Of a DNA stretch of 64,000 nucleotides, positions 1 through 8,206 are shown piece after piece. The DNA lies in assembly GCA_018402485.1 (NCBI GenBank), contig JAGYIY010000002.1, forward strand, positions 124,001 to 188,000, written 5' to 3'. A program made the position numbers and the translations under genes. Positions within the stretch are counted from its first letter, which is position 1, and each line of letters starts with the position of its first letter. The notes beneath the pieces are model-generated. The model was not told the origin of the DNA. It saw only the letters and a list, made by a program, of their open reading frames with translations, and made no database searches. The stretch comes from Roseivirga sp. (GTDB taxonomy: Bacteria > Bacteroidota > Bacteroidia > Cytophagales > Cyclobacteriaceae).

Positions 1-1023
1 CCTGACGGCATGAAAGCTTCCTTACATTGCCGCATTGGTCCTGATGAATCAGGAGGAATTATTCTATCAGGACATACAGATGTTGTACCTGTGGAAGGGC
101 AAGAATGGCATACCGATCCTTTTGTTTTAACAGACAAAGGAGATGATTTACTTTATGGTAGGGGTTCGTGCGATATGAAAGGCTTCATCGCCTGTTGCCT
201 TGCAGCCTTGCCTGAAATGGTAAAAGCCGATTTGAAGAAACCTATTTATTTTGCCTTCTCTTACGATGAAGAGGTAGGCTGTTTGGCGGCCCCTGAACTG
301 GCTGCCACCATCTTTAATCATTATACCCATCGACCGCAATTTGCGATTATTGGTGAACCCACCATGATGATACCAACCGTAGGACAAAAAGGCATTTGTA
401 TTTATGAAACAACTGTTAGCGGATCAGAAGGTCACAGTAGTAGAATTAAGCAAGAAGTCAGTGCCATTCATGAAACCATGCGCTTAATCCTTTGGTTAGA
501 AAATAAGATGGATACCTTATTATCTGCCGGGCATACCGATAATCGATTTACACCCAATCATACTTCCATACACATCGGAAAAATTACAGGAGGAATTGCG
601 CCCAATGTAATCGCCCAAGCCTGCACTTTCATTTGGGATGTGCGTACAATTCCCGGTGAAAAACCAGAAGATATTGCTGCTGATTTTGCTGTTTTTTGCG
701 AGGAAAGAACAGAAGAGTTGAAAAAGGTTTATCCCGATTTTAAGATTCAAACCTTGCACAGAAACCCTGTTGTTCCTGGTTTAAATACGGACAATGATGC
801 TGAGATTGTTCAAATAGTAAAGACGGTGGCTCAAAATGATACCCTAGATGCGGTTTCTTACGCATCTGAAGCTGGACAGTTTCAAGAAGCAGGGTTTTCT
901 TCCATTATCTGCGGCCCCGGTGATATTGCACAAGCCCACAGAGCAAATGAGTTTATAAGCAAAAGACAATTACAAATGGGAGTTGATTTTGTGCATCGAC
1001 TTACAGCATATTGTTGCCAATGA
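1..1023 (+). CDS. argE: Acetylornithine deacetylase-like M20 peptidase, 5' truncated
   Basis: The reading frame is already open at base 1, so the N-terminus lies outside the window. The visible part is a di-zinc M20 amidohydrolase: metal motif HTDVV near residue 22 after the first visible Met (base 10), GRGSCDMKG near 50-58 with the bridging Asp, catalytic DEEVG near 86-90, GEPT, and the dimerisation-domain SGSEGHSS. This pattern fits ArgE, which removes acetyl from N-acetylornithine (or N-acetylcitrulline in some Bacteroidota) in arginine synthesis. No other arg gene is visible here, so the exact substrate is inferred. The stop overlaps the next start (ATGA), implying translational coupling. 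Confidence 0.85.
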   Translation, partial: PDGMKASLHCRIGPDESGGIILSGHTDVVPVEGQEWHTDPFVLTDKGDDLLYGRGSCDMKGFIACCLAALPEMVKADLKKPIYFAFSYDEEVGCLAAPELAATIFNHYTHRPQFAIIGEPTMMIPTVGQKGICIYETTVSGSEGHSSRIKQEVSAIHETMRLILWLENKMDTLLSAGHTDNRFTPNHTSIHIGKITGGIAPNVIAQACTFIWDVRTIPGEKPEDIAADFAVFCEERTEELKKVYPDFKIQTLHRNPVVPGLNTDNDAEIVQIVKTVAQNDTLDAVSYASEAGQFQEAGFSSIICGPGDIAQAHRANEFISKRQLQMGVDFVHRLTAYCCQ

Positions 1024-1691
1024 AAGACCTTCAAGTAAAACTTCAGGAGGCAGGTGTTGCCATTTGTCCCGTGCTCGACTTTCCCTCTTACGCATTTATG
1101 CCCTTAGACTTGAGTATACAACGCGAAGGTATTGGCGATATAGATTGGAATGACAAAAAAGCTTTCAGCAATTTCATTTTCAACCCTTTAAAAACTGCTG
1201 GCAAGGAGGTAGGCTTTGGTGGATACGGCGAGCATAGAAGGTTCTATGAACGGAGTACCTTGTTTGGTGGTGAAGAACCTAGAAGTTTCCATTTAGGACT
1301 TGACCTTTGGGCCAAAGAGGATACCCACGTATTTGCCTCTATTGAAGGCAGAATACACTCTTGGGGAAATCATGCAAGGCATGGTGATTATGGACCAGTA
1401 ATTATCCTAGAGCACCAAATATCAGAAATACACTTTTTTAGTTTATATGGTCATTTATCTCGCAAATCACTTAACGGTTTAGCCATAGGAAAACTGTTTA
1501 AAGCGGGTGATCAAATAGGGACTTTAGGTAAATATGAAGAGAACTTTCACTGGCCACCACATCTTCACCTGCAACTCATAGCTGATATGGAAGGAAAGAT
1601 AGGAGATTATCCGGGAGTCTGTAGAGTGTCTGACAAAGAACATTATCTCAACAATACCTTTGACCCACTTTTTTTCACTGGGCTGCAATAA
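1020..1691 (+). CDS. M23 (LytM-like) peptidase-domain protein
   Basis: 223 residues from the ATG at 1020, which overlaps the argE stop by 4 bp; upstream in-frame TTG codons are less likely starts. The C-terminal half is an M23/LytM fold with the zinc motifs HLGLD (about 91-95) and HLHLQ (about 181-185), so both metal signatures are intact. M23 enzymes usually cut peptidoglycan cross-links or bind them. There is no signal peptide or membrane segment, which is odd for a wall enzyme: it may act inside the cell or on another substrate. The N-terminal about 90 residues are not recognised. Coupling to argE suggests co-expression but no obvious shared function. Confidence 0.75.
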   Translation: MKDLQVKLQEAGVAICPVLDFPSYAFMPLDLSIQREGIGDIDWNDKKAFSNFIFNPLKTAGKEVGFGGYGEHRRFYERSTLFGGEEPRSFHLGLDLWAKEDTHVFASIEGRIHSWGNHARHGDYGPVIILEHQISEIHFFSLYGHLSRKSLNGLAIGKLFKAGDQIGTLGKYEENFHWPPHLHLQLIADMEGKIGDYPGVCRVSDKEHYLNNTFDPLFFTGLQ

Positions 1692-2243
1692 ACTCTAACC
1701 TCCCGAATAGATCGCTAAGGAACAATTTAAGGGGGCAAGGATTTGAATATTAAAGAATATATTAATCATTTTACTTGGGTAAGACCGGTACAACCAAAAA
1801 TTTAATAATAGGAAATAAAAAATATAGTAAACCTTTACGAAACGATTAATTAAGATATTCGACTAAATACATTTGATAAGTATTGCATCCAAAAAGTAAT
1901 CTTTACCCAACCAAGAGGTGCTTGAGAAAGTCAAACGAACTTTCGTAAGCATGAATAGCAATTCATAATTTTTTAAAAGAATTCCATAACCAAGTAGTAC
2001 AAGCCATAACCAAGGATAAAAAAAAGGCAGAGTTATGCATATACCATTGTGGGATGTTATTGATCAAACTAGAAATCGTGATCTAATGGATCAAGATGTT
2101 TTACAGCAATGAGAAAGCGATAAGATTTTGTATGACCATTTTTATTGCAATAAGGCAGAACAAAAGAGAGCTAACTGATTATGAAGGTGATAAGGGCAAA
2201 GCTTTTATCTTCTTTTTTATTAGCTTCGTAGTCAAAGCGACTC
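1692..2243 (+). other. AT-rich intergenic stretch
   Basis: About 550 bp without a convincing gene. A possible frame at 2096-2317 has no recognisable content and overlaps the next gene out of frame. A TACATTTG box at 1868-1875 resembles a Bacteroidetes -7 element, but lacks a clear -33 partner and is about 370 bp from the next start. No strong hairpin, repeat or RNA gene was seen. Confidence 0.5.
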
Positions 2244-2858
2244 ATGCACGAAATAACTTCCATAACTGCCATACTGTTAGCCGCGGGACGCTCTCAACGT
2301 TTTGGGAAAAGCCCTAAGCAATTGGCCAGCTTAGGCAAAAATCAAACCATGATTGCACATACTTATGCTGCGCTTTCGCAATCTTCTGTCGATCAAATTA
2401 TCCTTGTTACAGGAGCTGAAGATGATGAAATTAGAAAAAAACTTTCACCAAGAAAGAACGATGAAATCATTTTCAATTCTCATTATGAAAAAGGAATGAC
2501 CGGTTCGATTCAGGCCGGGCTAGCAAAAGTACAGACCACTGATGGTCTGATGATAGCTTTAGCGGATATGCCAGCTTTAACCCCGCAAGATTTTGAATTG
2601 CTGATTGATGCCTTTCTGCAAAAGGGTAGCATCAACCACATCATCGTTCCTTATTTCAACCATCAGCAGGGCCACCCTGTCATATTTGGTGCTGCTTTTC
2701 TGAATCAGATCGCTACCCAGCCACCATCGGAAGGTTGTTTTAAGATAATTAAAAACAACCCGAATGCTGTTCTAAAAATAAACGTGCCAAATACCAACTT
2801 TATCACAGATATTGACACCAAAGAAGACCTACAAAACTTTATAAACCGTGTTGAATAA
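2244..2858 (+). CDS. MocA/MobA-like nucleotidyltransferase
   Basis: 204 residues of the NTP_transf_3 type. The N-terminal LLAAGRSQRFG (about 11-21) is the nucleotide-binding loop, followed by a Lys-containing segment, an ALADMP-type metal-binding motif near residue 110 and GHPVIFG near 142. MocA transfers CMP to molybdopterin and MobA transfers GMP. The position at the head of a molybdopterin operon supports a role in maturing a dinucleotide Mo cofactor; CTP versus GTP use cannot be read from the sequence. The end overlaps the next gene by 11 bp. It could also serve another sugar- or cofactor-nucleotide pathway. Confidence 0.75.
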   Translation: MHEITSITAILLAAGRSQRFGKSPKQLASLGKNQTMIAHTYAALSQSSVDQIILVTGAEDDEIRKKLSPRKNDEIIFNSHYEKGMTGSIQAGLAKVQTTDGLMIALADMPALTPQDFELLIDAFLQKGSINHIIVPYFNHQQGHPVIFGAAFLNQIATQPPSEGCFKIIKNNPNAVLKINVPNTNFITDIDTKEDLQNFINRVE

Positions 2859-3987
2859 AGAAGAATATTTTCGTTATAATCGACAAATGCTCATTCCTGA
2901 GATAGGAGAAAAAGGACAAGTTCGCCTAAAAAAGGCTTCTGTTTTAGTGATTGGTGCAGGTGGTTTAGGAGCTCCTATTTTAATGTATTTGGCTGCTGCC
3001 GGGGTTGGCCATATAGGCATCGTTGATGCTGATCGAATTGAGCTTTCTAATTTACAAAGGCAAGTATTGTTTGAAACCCAACAGCTAGGTCAAACCAAAA
3101 CAAGTGCTGCCATTCAGAAACTCAAATTGCTAAATCCTCATATCGAGCTGAGGGAATACCCTATCATGATCCACTCAAAAAATGCATTAGGGCTCATTGA
3201 GTCTTATGATTTAGTCATTGATGGCTCCGACAATCTTCCCACACGCTACTTGGTTAATGATGCCTGCTATTTAAGAAATAAGCCACTGATTTATGGTGCT
3301 ATTTTTAGGTTCGAAGGTCAAGTTTCTTTGTTCAATGCAGTACTACCAAATGGAGAAAGGGGGCCAAATTACCGCGATCTTTTCCCAACACCTCCACCTC
3401 CTGATATGGCGCCTAATTGCGCAGATAGTGGTGTTTTAGGCGTGCTCCCGGGAGTTATTGGCAGTATGATGGCCAGTGAAGCGGTGAAATTTATTCTACA
3501 AAAAGGCACAAGTTTGTCGGGTAGGTTATTCATATGGGATGCGCTAGACTTTTCCACGTTCGAGCTTCAAATTGAAGCGTTGGTTGATAATCCCTTGCGA
3601 GGCAATCCACCACAACTCAAGGAACTAATCGACTACGAAGCTTTTTGTGCCTCAGATGCCTTAAGTGATGTTAATATTTTGGAGATCACTGTTAAGGAGT
3701 ATGAAACCGCAAGGTTGACAGAAAACATACTGCTTTTAGATGTAAGGGAACCACATGAATTTAAGCTGGTTAATTTGGGAGGAATCTCCATTCCTTTAGG
3801 TGAACTTGCACAGCGCTGTGATGAATTAAACAAAGAAGCCAAGATCATTTGTGTCTGCAAAACAGGTGTAAGAAGCAAAGAAGCTTTACTTCTTTTGCAA
3901 AAGCAGGGTTTTGGACATACCTTCAACCTTAAGGGAGGAATAATGGCCTATCAAGAACAAGTAAATCCAACTTTACCCAGATATTGA
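2848..3987 (+). CDS. moeB: MoeB/ThiF-family adenylyltransferase fused to a rhodanese domain
   Basis: 379 residues. The E1-like domain (about 1-255) has the ATP loop GAGGLG (36-41), the Asp of VDADRIELSNLQRQ and the DGSDNLPTRYLVND region. A rhodanese domain (about 275-379) carries an active-site loop CKTGVRS. MoeB adenylates the C-terminal GlyGly of MoaD; the rhodanese domain probably passes persulfide sulfur to it. The zinc CxxC pairs of classical MoeB are absent: the usual CYRCLFP reads NYRDLFP, and the second pair is also missing. Start is GTG at 2848 (or TTG at 2851), inside the preceding gene; the stop overlaps the moaD start. ThiF-like function remains possible, but the MoaD/MoaE neighbours favour MoeB. 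Confidence 0.87.
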   Translation: MLNKEEYFRYNRQMLIPEIGEKGQVRLKKASVLVIGAGGLGAPILMYLAAAGVGHIGIVDADRIELSNLQRQVLFETQQLGQTKTSAAIQKLKLLNPHIELREYPIMIHSKNALGLIESYDLVIDGSDNLPTRYLVNDACYLRNKPLIYGAIFRFEGQVSLFNAVLPNGERGPNYRDLFPTPPPPDMAPNCADSGVLGVLPGVIGSMMASEAVKFILQKGTSLSGRLFIWDALDFSTFELQIEALVDNPLRGNPPQLKELIDYEAFCASDALSDVNILEITVKEYETARLTENILLLDVREPHEFKLVNLGGISIPLGELAQRCDELNKEAKIICVCKTGVRSKEALLLLQKQGFGHTFNLKGGIMAYQEQVNPTLPRY

Positions 3988-4229
3988 TGATAACAACTGA
4001 AATCATAGCCTTCGGCATTGCCAAGGATATTTTAAAGCAAAAGAAGATCTTGTGCCAAAGTCCATCAGGTAAGATCTCCGAAATCCGTCAAAAACTGATA
4101 GCAGACTATCCTGAATTTGAACGCTTATCCTCTTTAAAGTTTGCGGTAGAAACACGTTATGTATCAGATGATTATGTTGTTAAATCTAGAGAAATAGTGG
4201 TGCTTATTCCACCAGTAAGTGGAGGTTAA
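3987..4229 (+). CDS. moaD: MoaD, molybdopterin synthase small subunit
   Basis: 80 residues with a ubiquitin-like fold pattern, ending in PPVSGG. The terminal GlyGly is adenylated and thiocarboxylated by MoeB, then donates sulfur in molybdopterin synthase. ATG at 3987 shares its A with the moeB TGA stop; the in-frame TTG just before it is a poorer start. The gene overlaps moaE by one base. The GlyGly codons read GGAGG and sit 3 bp before the moaE ATG, so they might also serve as its ribosome site, though Shine-Dalgarno use is generally weak in this phylum. Confidence 0.9.
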   Translation: MITTEIIAFGIAKDILKQKKILCQSPSGKISEIRQKLIADYPEFERLSSLKFAVETRYVSDDYVVKSREIVVLIPPVSGG

Positions 4230-4645
4230 TGGACGCTGTTGCTCTACATACCACAGCTTTGCCGACAACTGCCATTGAGGCCTTCGTCAGTACCCCAACC
4301 AGTGGAGGTATTGTGATTTTTGTAGGAACCGTGCGCAATCAAACACGCAACAAAGCTGTACAACATCTATTCTTTGAAGCTTATCAACCAATGGCTTTAT
4401 CTGAAATGAAAAAAATTGTCGAAGCTGCCAAAACACAATGGCCCTTGCATAAAATAGCCATCCATCATCGTTTGGGCAATGTGGCCATCGGAGAGGCCGC
4501 CGTTGTTATCGCTTGTTCATCTGCGCATCGTCAGGCTGCCTTTGAAGCTTGTGCCTACGCGATAAATACACTCAAAGAAACTGTACCCATTTGGAAAAAA
4601 GAATTTTTCGAGGATGGTGAAGTATGGGTTGCTGCCCATCCATAA
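4229..4645 (+). CDS. moaE: MoaE, molybdopterin synthase large subunit
   Basis: 138 residues with MoaE hallmarks: FVGTVRNQTRNK (about 32-43) with the substrate Arg, FFEAYQPMA, HRLGNVAIGEAAV, and KETVPIWKKE (about 119-128) with the two conserved Lys of the active site. With MoaD it converts cyclic pyranopterin monophosphate to molybdopterin by adding two sulfurs. Translationally coupled to moaD by a one-base overlap. moaA and moaC, which make the precursor, are not in the window and must lie elsewhere. Confidence 0.93.
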   Translation: MDAVALHTTALPTTAIEAFVSTPTSGGIVIFVGTVRNQTRNKAVQHLFFEAYQPMALSEMKKIVEAAKTQWPLHKIAIHHRLGNVAIGEAAVVIACSSAHRQAAFEACAYAINTLKETVPIWKKEFFEDGEVWVAAHP

Positions 4646-4656
4646 AGTTAGAAGTC

Positions 4657-5874
4657 ATGGACATCGAAAAAATACGATATGAATTCCCCATCTTCAGCAA
4701 GAACAGTCTGAAAGAGACTCCATTGATTTACTTAGACAATGCCAGCACCACGCACAAGCCGCAACGAGTAATTGATGCTATCACTGACTTTTACAGTTTT
4801 TCATATGCCAATGTTGGCAGAGGTAGTTATGGTTTGGCACAGGAGGCTACAAAACGTTATGAGGCCATTAGACTTCAGGTGTCTAAATTTATCAAGGCCA
4901 AGAATGTCAATGAAATTGTCTTTACATCTGGCACCACAGATGGTATCAACAAAATGGCTCAAAGCTTTTTCCAAGCCTTTGCCAAAGCCGGAGACCAAAT
5001 CCTTATTTCTTCGCAAGCTCACCATTCAAATCTTTTGGTATGGGAGCAATGGGCCACTGCTTATCAACTCAAAGTCAAAGAAATTCCAACCCATTCGATG
5101 GGACAAATTGACCTTAAGGCTTTATCTCAATTGTGTAAAAATAAAACGGTACTTGTGGCCATAGAAGCAGGAACCAATGCATTTGGCACCATACAGCCGG
5201 TTTCTGAGATAGTAAAGATTGCTCATGAATCGGGCGCAAAAGTACTTATCGATGCAGCTCAATGGATTACGTATGCGCCTACAGACGTTGAGATTTGGGA
5301 TTGTGATTTTTTGGTTTTTTCGGCACACAAGGTTTTTGGACCGACAGGACTGGGTGTATTGTATGGTAAATCTGAGTGGCTAGATAAAATGCCTCCTATG
5401 ACACTGGGAGGAGGCGGTGTATTGAGGACAGTACCGCAAACCGTTTTTAAAGAAAGTCCATACAAACATGAGGCAGGGACGCCACATATGGCGGGCGTGC
5501 TCGGATTGGGTGAAGCGTTAGATTTTATAACAGACATAGGCTTTGAACAAATAACATCCCACGCGAATAGCTTACTTGCTTATGCATTGAAAGAACTTCG
5601 TAACATGGAAGGTGTAGAAATTTATCAGCATTTGCATTCACCAGCCTTACCAATTGTATCCTTCGGATTGTCTGGTATTCATCCTCATGATGTCGCTGCC
5701 TACCTTAATGAAAGTCAAATTTGTTTGAGAGCCGGTCACCATTGTGCACAGCCTGCTTTGGTAACGGAAGGCCTAAAAGCAACTTTGAGAGCCTCATTTA
5801 CCCTTTACAATACCAAAGATGAAATTGATGAATTGATAAAACATTTAAAGACTGCACAAAAATTTTTCTCGTGA
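4657..5874 (+). CDS. sufS: SufS-type cysteine desulfurase
   Basis: 405 residues from the ATG at 4657; an in-frame ATG at 4624 lies within moaE and would add 11 residues foreign to the family. PLP-dependent class V fold: HHSN motif, Lys of SAHKVFG (about 225) for the Schiff base, and the catalytic Cys in RAGHHCAQP (about 363). It removes sulfur from L-cysteine as a persulfide. The GTGA overlap with the SufU-like gene and the Moco neighbours suggest it supplies sulfur to the MoeB rhodanese/MoaD relay as well as, or instead of, Fe-S assembly. No sufBCD is present nearby. Confidence 0.9.
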   Translation: MDIEKIRYEFPIFSKNSLKETPLIYLDNASTTHKPQRVIDAITDFYSFSYANVGRGSYGLAQEATKRYEAIRLQVSKFIKAKNVNEIVFTSGTTDGINKMAQSFFQAFAKAGDQILISSQAHHSNLLVWEQWATAYQLKVKEIPTHSMGQIDLKALSQLCKNKTVLVAIEAGTNAFGTIQPVSEIVKIAHESGAKVLIDAAQWITYAPTDVEIWDCDFLVFSAHKVFGPTGLGVLYGKSEWLDKMPPMTLGGGGVLRTVPQTVFKESPYKHEAGTPHMAGVLGLGEALDFITDIGFEQITSHANSLLAYALKELRNMEGVEIYQHLHSPALPIVSFGLSGIHPHDVAAYLNESQICLRAGHHCAQPALVTEGLKATLRASFTLYNTKDEIDELIKHLKTAQKFFS

Positions 5875-6302
5875 AAATCGAAAAACTATACAATCAACGC
5901 ATAAAAGAATTAGGCAATAGCAAGACCCACTTTGGAGCTTTAGCTCATGCAGACGTAAAAATTACCGCATATAACCCTATGTGTGGCGATGATTTTTTAT
6001 TATACATTGAAAAAGGGCATGAAAACCTTAAATTGATTCGTTTTGAAGGCTATGGTTGTAATATAGCTAAAGCCTCTACTGCCTTATTGGCAAAAAAATT
6101 AGAGGGTTTAAGGGTAGAAGAAGCTACAAAATGCATCCAACAGTTTTTGCGTGTGGCAGATCAACAAGAGAATGAACAACCAGAGACCATTTGGAATGAC
6201 CCTGATGTGCTTGCTTTTACCATGGCAAGGCATTTCCCTGAACGTTACACTTGTGTTACGCTCTCATGGATAGCCCTTGCAAAACATTTTTCTAGTGAAT
6301 AA
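5871..6302 (+). CDS. sufU: SufU/IscU-like sulfur-transfer protein
   Basis: 143 residues starting with GTG at 5871, overlapping the desulfurase stop as GTGA. All ligands of the SufU/IscU fold are present: Cys38 and Asp40 in NPMCGDD, Cys63 in GYGCNIAKAS and Cys128 in RYTCVTLSW. In Firmicutes SufU is a zinc-dependent partner that takes persulfide from SufS. The 1:1 coupling here fits that role. It ends the operon; nothing recognisable follows before proC (263 bp). It could instead be a Fe-S scaffold. Confidence 0.87.
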   Translation: MKIEKLYNQRIKELGNSKTHFGALAHADVKITAYNPMCGDDFLLYIEKGHENLKLIRFEGYGCNIAKASTALLAKKLEGLRVEEATKCIQQFLRVADQQENEQPETIWNDPDVLAFTMARHFPERYTCVTLSWIALAKHFSSE

Positions 6303-6565
6303 TGGCAGAAAACGTATTTTTTCAATCGTTTTCATAGGTTTTGTAGGCAATATGAACCTTTCCCAAGGCTAAGCGTTACCTTTATCATATGAGCTACGCT
6401 AACGAAATCTTACAGTCTAAGTATTGTAACATGTCGCACCCAAGGGTTTCTCACCCTTACTACACAGGCTCAGTCAATTAATCTGAAATTTACTAGAATA
6501 CCTATACTCTCTCTTTTTGAGGGCTGTAACGCGTATGTTTTCTCATTTTATAATCAAAAAAGTTT

Positions 6566-7420
6566 ATGAAAATATTAGTAATCGGGGCCGGTAATATGGG
6601 GCTCACCTATGCAAGTGCTATTGCCAAATCAGGGCAGAGAAACAAAGAGGAATTAATGATGTTCGACAAGTCAGATGAACTGAGGGAGACCCTGAGAAAA
6701 GGTGACCATAATTTTGAGGTATATGATACGCTAGAAGAAAGTATGCCCCTAGCTGACATTGTCTTCATAGCTGTTAAACCCTATCATATTGAGGAATTAA
6801 TGGGCTGTATGAAACCATTGATGAACGACCAGCAATTGGTCATTTCCATCATGGCAGGGGTAACCATAGAAACCCTACAACAAGGCTTAGGAATAAAAAA
6901 AATAGTTCGTGCCATGCCCAATTTACCAGCTCAGGTGGGCAAGGGGATGACCTCTTATTTGGCAGCCCCGGAAATTTCACGCATCGAACTGTGGATGGTT
7001 GAAGAATTACTCAACTGTACAGGGAAATCTGTTAGGGTAGATTCTCAAATGTTTATCGATGCCTCTACAGGAATCTCAGGAAGCGGTCCGGCTTATGTCT
7101 TTTACTTTATGGAATCTATGATGCAAGCGGCAAAAAGCATGGGTTTTTCAGACAACGATGGAAAAGTGTTGGTGAGTGCCACATTTGAAGGGGCCATTGA
7201 ATTATTCAAGAAAAACAAATTAACTCCAGACGGTTGGATGAAGCGCGTCGCTTCAAAAGGAGGTACTACACAGGCTGCATTAGACTCTTTGCAAGACAAT
7301 AATGTGAAGCAACTCATACACGACGCTGCCTATGCTGCTTTTAATAGGGCCATTGAATTAGGTAAATACGAAGAGAAAGAAGAAAAGATTGAAACTGTAC
7401 ATGAGATCAAAAAGGTTTGA
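6566..7420 (+). CDS. proC: Pyrroline-5-carboxylate reductase
   Basis: 284 residues. The Rossmann motif GAGNMG (7-12) binds NADPH; AVKPYHI, RAMPNLPAQVGKGMT and SGSGPAYVFYFMES, plus the C-terminal ASKGGTTQAALD signature, define ProC. It reduces pyrroline-5-carboxylate to proline, the last step of proline synthesis. First gene of a proCBA operon in the order opposite to the pathway. The stop overlaps the proB TTG start. A highly charged C-terminal tail follows the conserved domain. Soluble cytoplasmic enzyme. Confidence 0.96.
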   Translation: MKILVIGAGNMGLTYASAIAKSGQRNKEELMMFDKSDELRETLRKGDHNFEVYDTLEESMPLADIVFIAVKPYHIEELMGCMKPLMNDQQLVISIMAGVTIETLQQGLGIKKIVRAMPNLPAQVGKGMTSYLAAPEISRIELWMVEELLNCTGKSVRVDSQMFIDASTGISGSGPAYVFYFMESMMQAAKSMGFSDNDGKVLVSATFEGAIELFKKNKLTPDGWMKRVASKGGTTQAALDSLQDNNVKQLIHDAAYAAFNRAIELGKYEEKEEKIETVHEIKKV

Positions 7421-8196
7421 AGCAATCTAAACAAAAAAGAGTAGTTATTAAAGTCGGTACTAACGTACTGACCAACAAAGACAACCGTATTGTTCGTCCT
7501 GTTATCCACGATATTGTAAGGCAAATATCGAAACTGTACGAAGACGATATTTTATCTGTCTTGATTTCTTCGGGCTCCGTCATCGCCGGGAAAGAGGTAC
7601 TGGGTTCGTCAAAAATAAAGGACAAATCCATTCGTAGACAAGTGTTTTCATCTGTTGGTCAACCCCGCATGATGCGGAGTTATTACGAAACATTCCATGA
7701 TTACGGTATGCGGTGTGCCCAAGTTTTGGCCACAAAACGAGACTTTAACCCTGGAGTTTGGCGCGAAAATATGATCAATTGCTACGAGGGTTTGTTATCG
7801 GAAGGCATTATACCCATTGCCAATGAAGATGATGCTACCTCTGTCTCCAATTCCATGTTTACCGATAATGATGAAATGGCCAGTCTGGTTGCTGAATTGA
7901 TTGAAGCTGATATGCTGATCATTCTCACAGATATCAATGGATTTTATAACGGACACCCTAATGATAACCATACAAACATCATCAGAGAAGTATCTTCTAC
8001 AGAAGACCTTACCCATTACATTCAGGAGAATGAAAAAGGCGAGGCAGAAGGACGTGGCGGTATGCAATCCAAATTGAAAATTGCGCAAGGAACGGCCGCA
8101 AAAAACATCACTACTTTTATTGCCAATGGCAAGCGAAAAGATGTTATTATCGACATCGTCGAAGGCAAAAGTGTAGGTACAAGATTTACATCATAA
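7417..8196 (+). CDS. proB: Glutamate 5-kinase, short form without PUA domain
   Basis: 259 residues of the amino acid kinase fold: KVGTNVL near the N-terminus, SSGSVIAGKEV, IIPIANEDDATS, FTDNDEMASLVAELIEADMLIILTDI and GRGGMQSKLKIA. It phosphorylates glutamate as the first, normally proline-inhibited step. The C-terminal PUA domain of the E. coli enzyme is missing, as in several short-form ProBs. Start TTG at 7417 overlaps the proC stop (TTGA), the only start that preserves the KVGTNV N-terminus at normal distance. proA follows after 10 bp. Confidence 0.95.
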   Translation: MKQSKQKRVVIKVGTNVLTNKDNRIVRPVIHDIVRQISKLYEDDILSVLISSGSVIAGKEVLGSSKIKDKSIRRQVFSSVGQPRMMRSYYETFHDYGMRCAQVLATKRDFNPGVWRENMINCYEGLLSEGIIPIANEDDATSVSNSMFTDNDEMASLVAELIEADMLIILTDINGFYNGHPNDNHTNIIREVSSTEDLTHYIQENEKGEAEGRGGMQSKLKIAQGTAAKNITTFIANGKRKDVIIDIVEGKSVGTRFTS

Positions 8197-8206
8197 AGCA
8201 TTTATA

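Noticed and set aside
2096-2317. 73-codon frame before the MocA-like gene
   Set aside because: Overlaps the real start out of frame, no family pattern, AT-rich context; treated as chance.
4772-5164. 130-codon frame inside sufS
   Set aside because: Lies in another frame of a clear PLP enzyme gene whose motifs run through it; a shadow.
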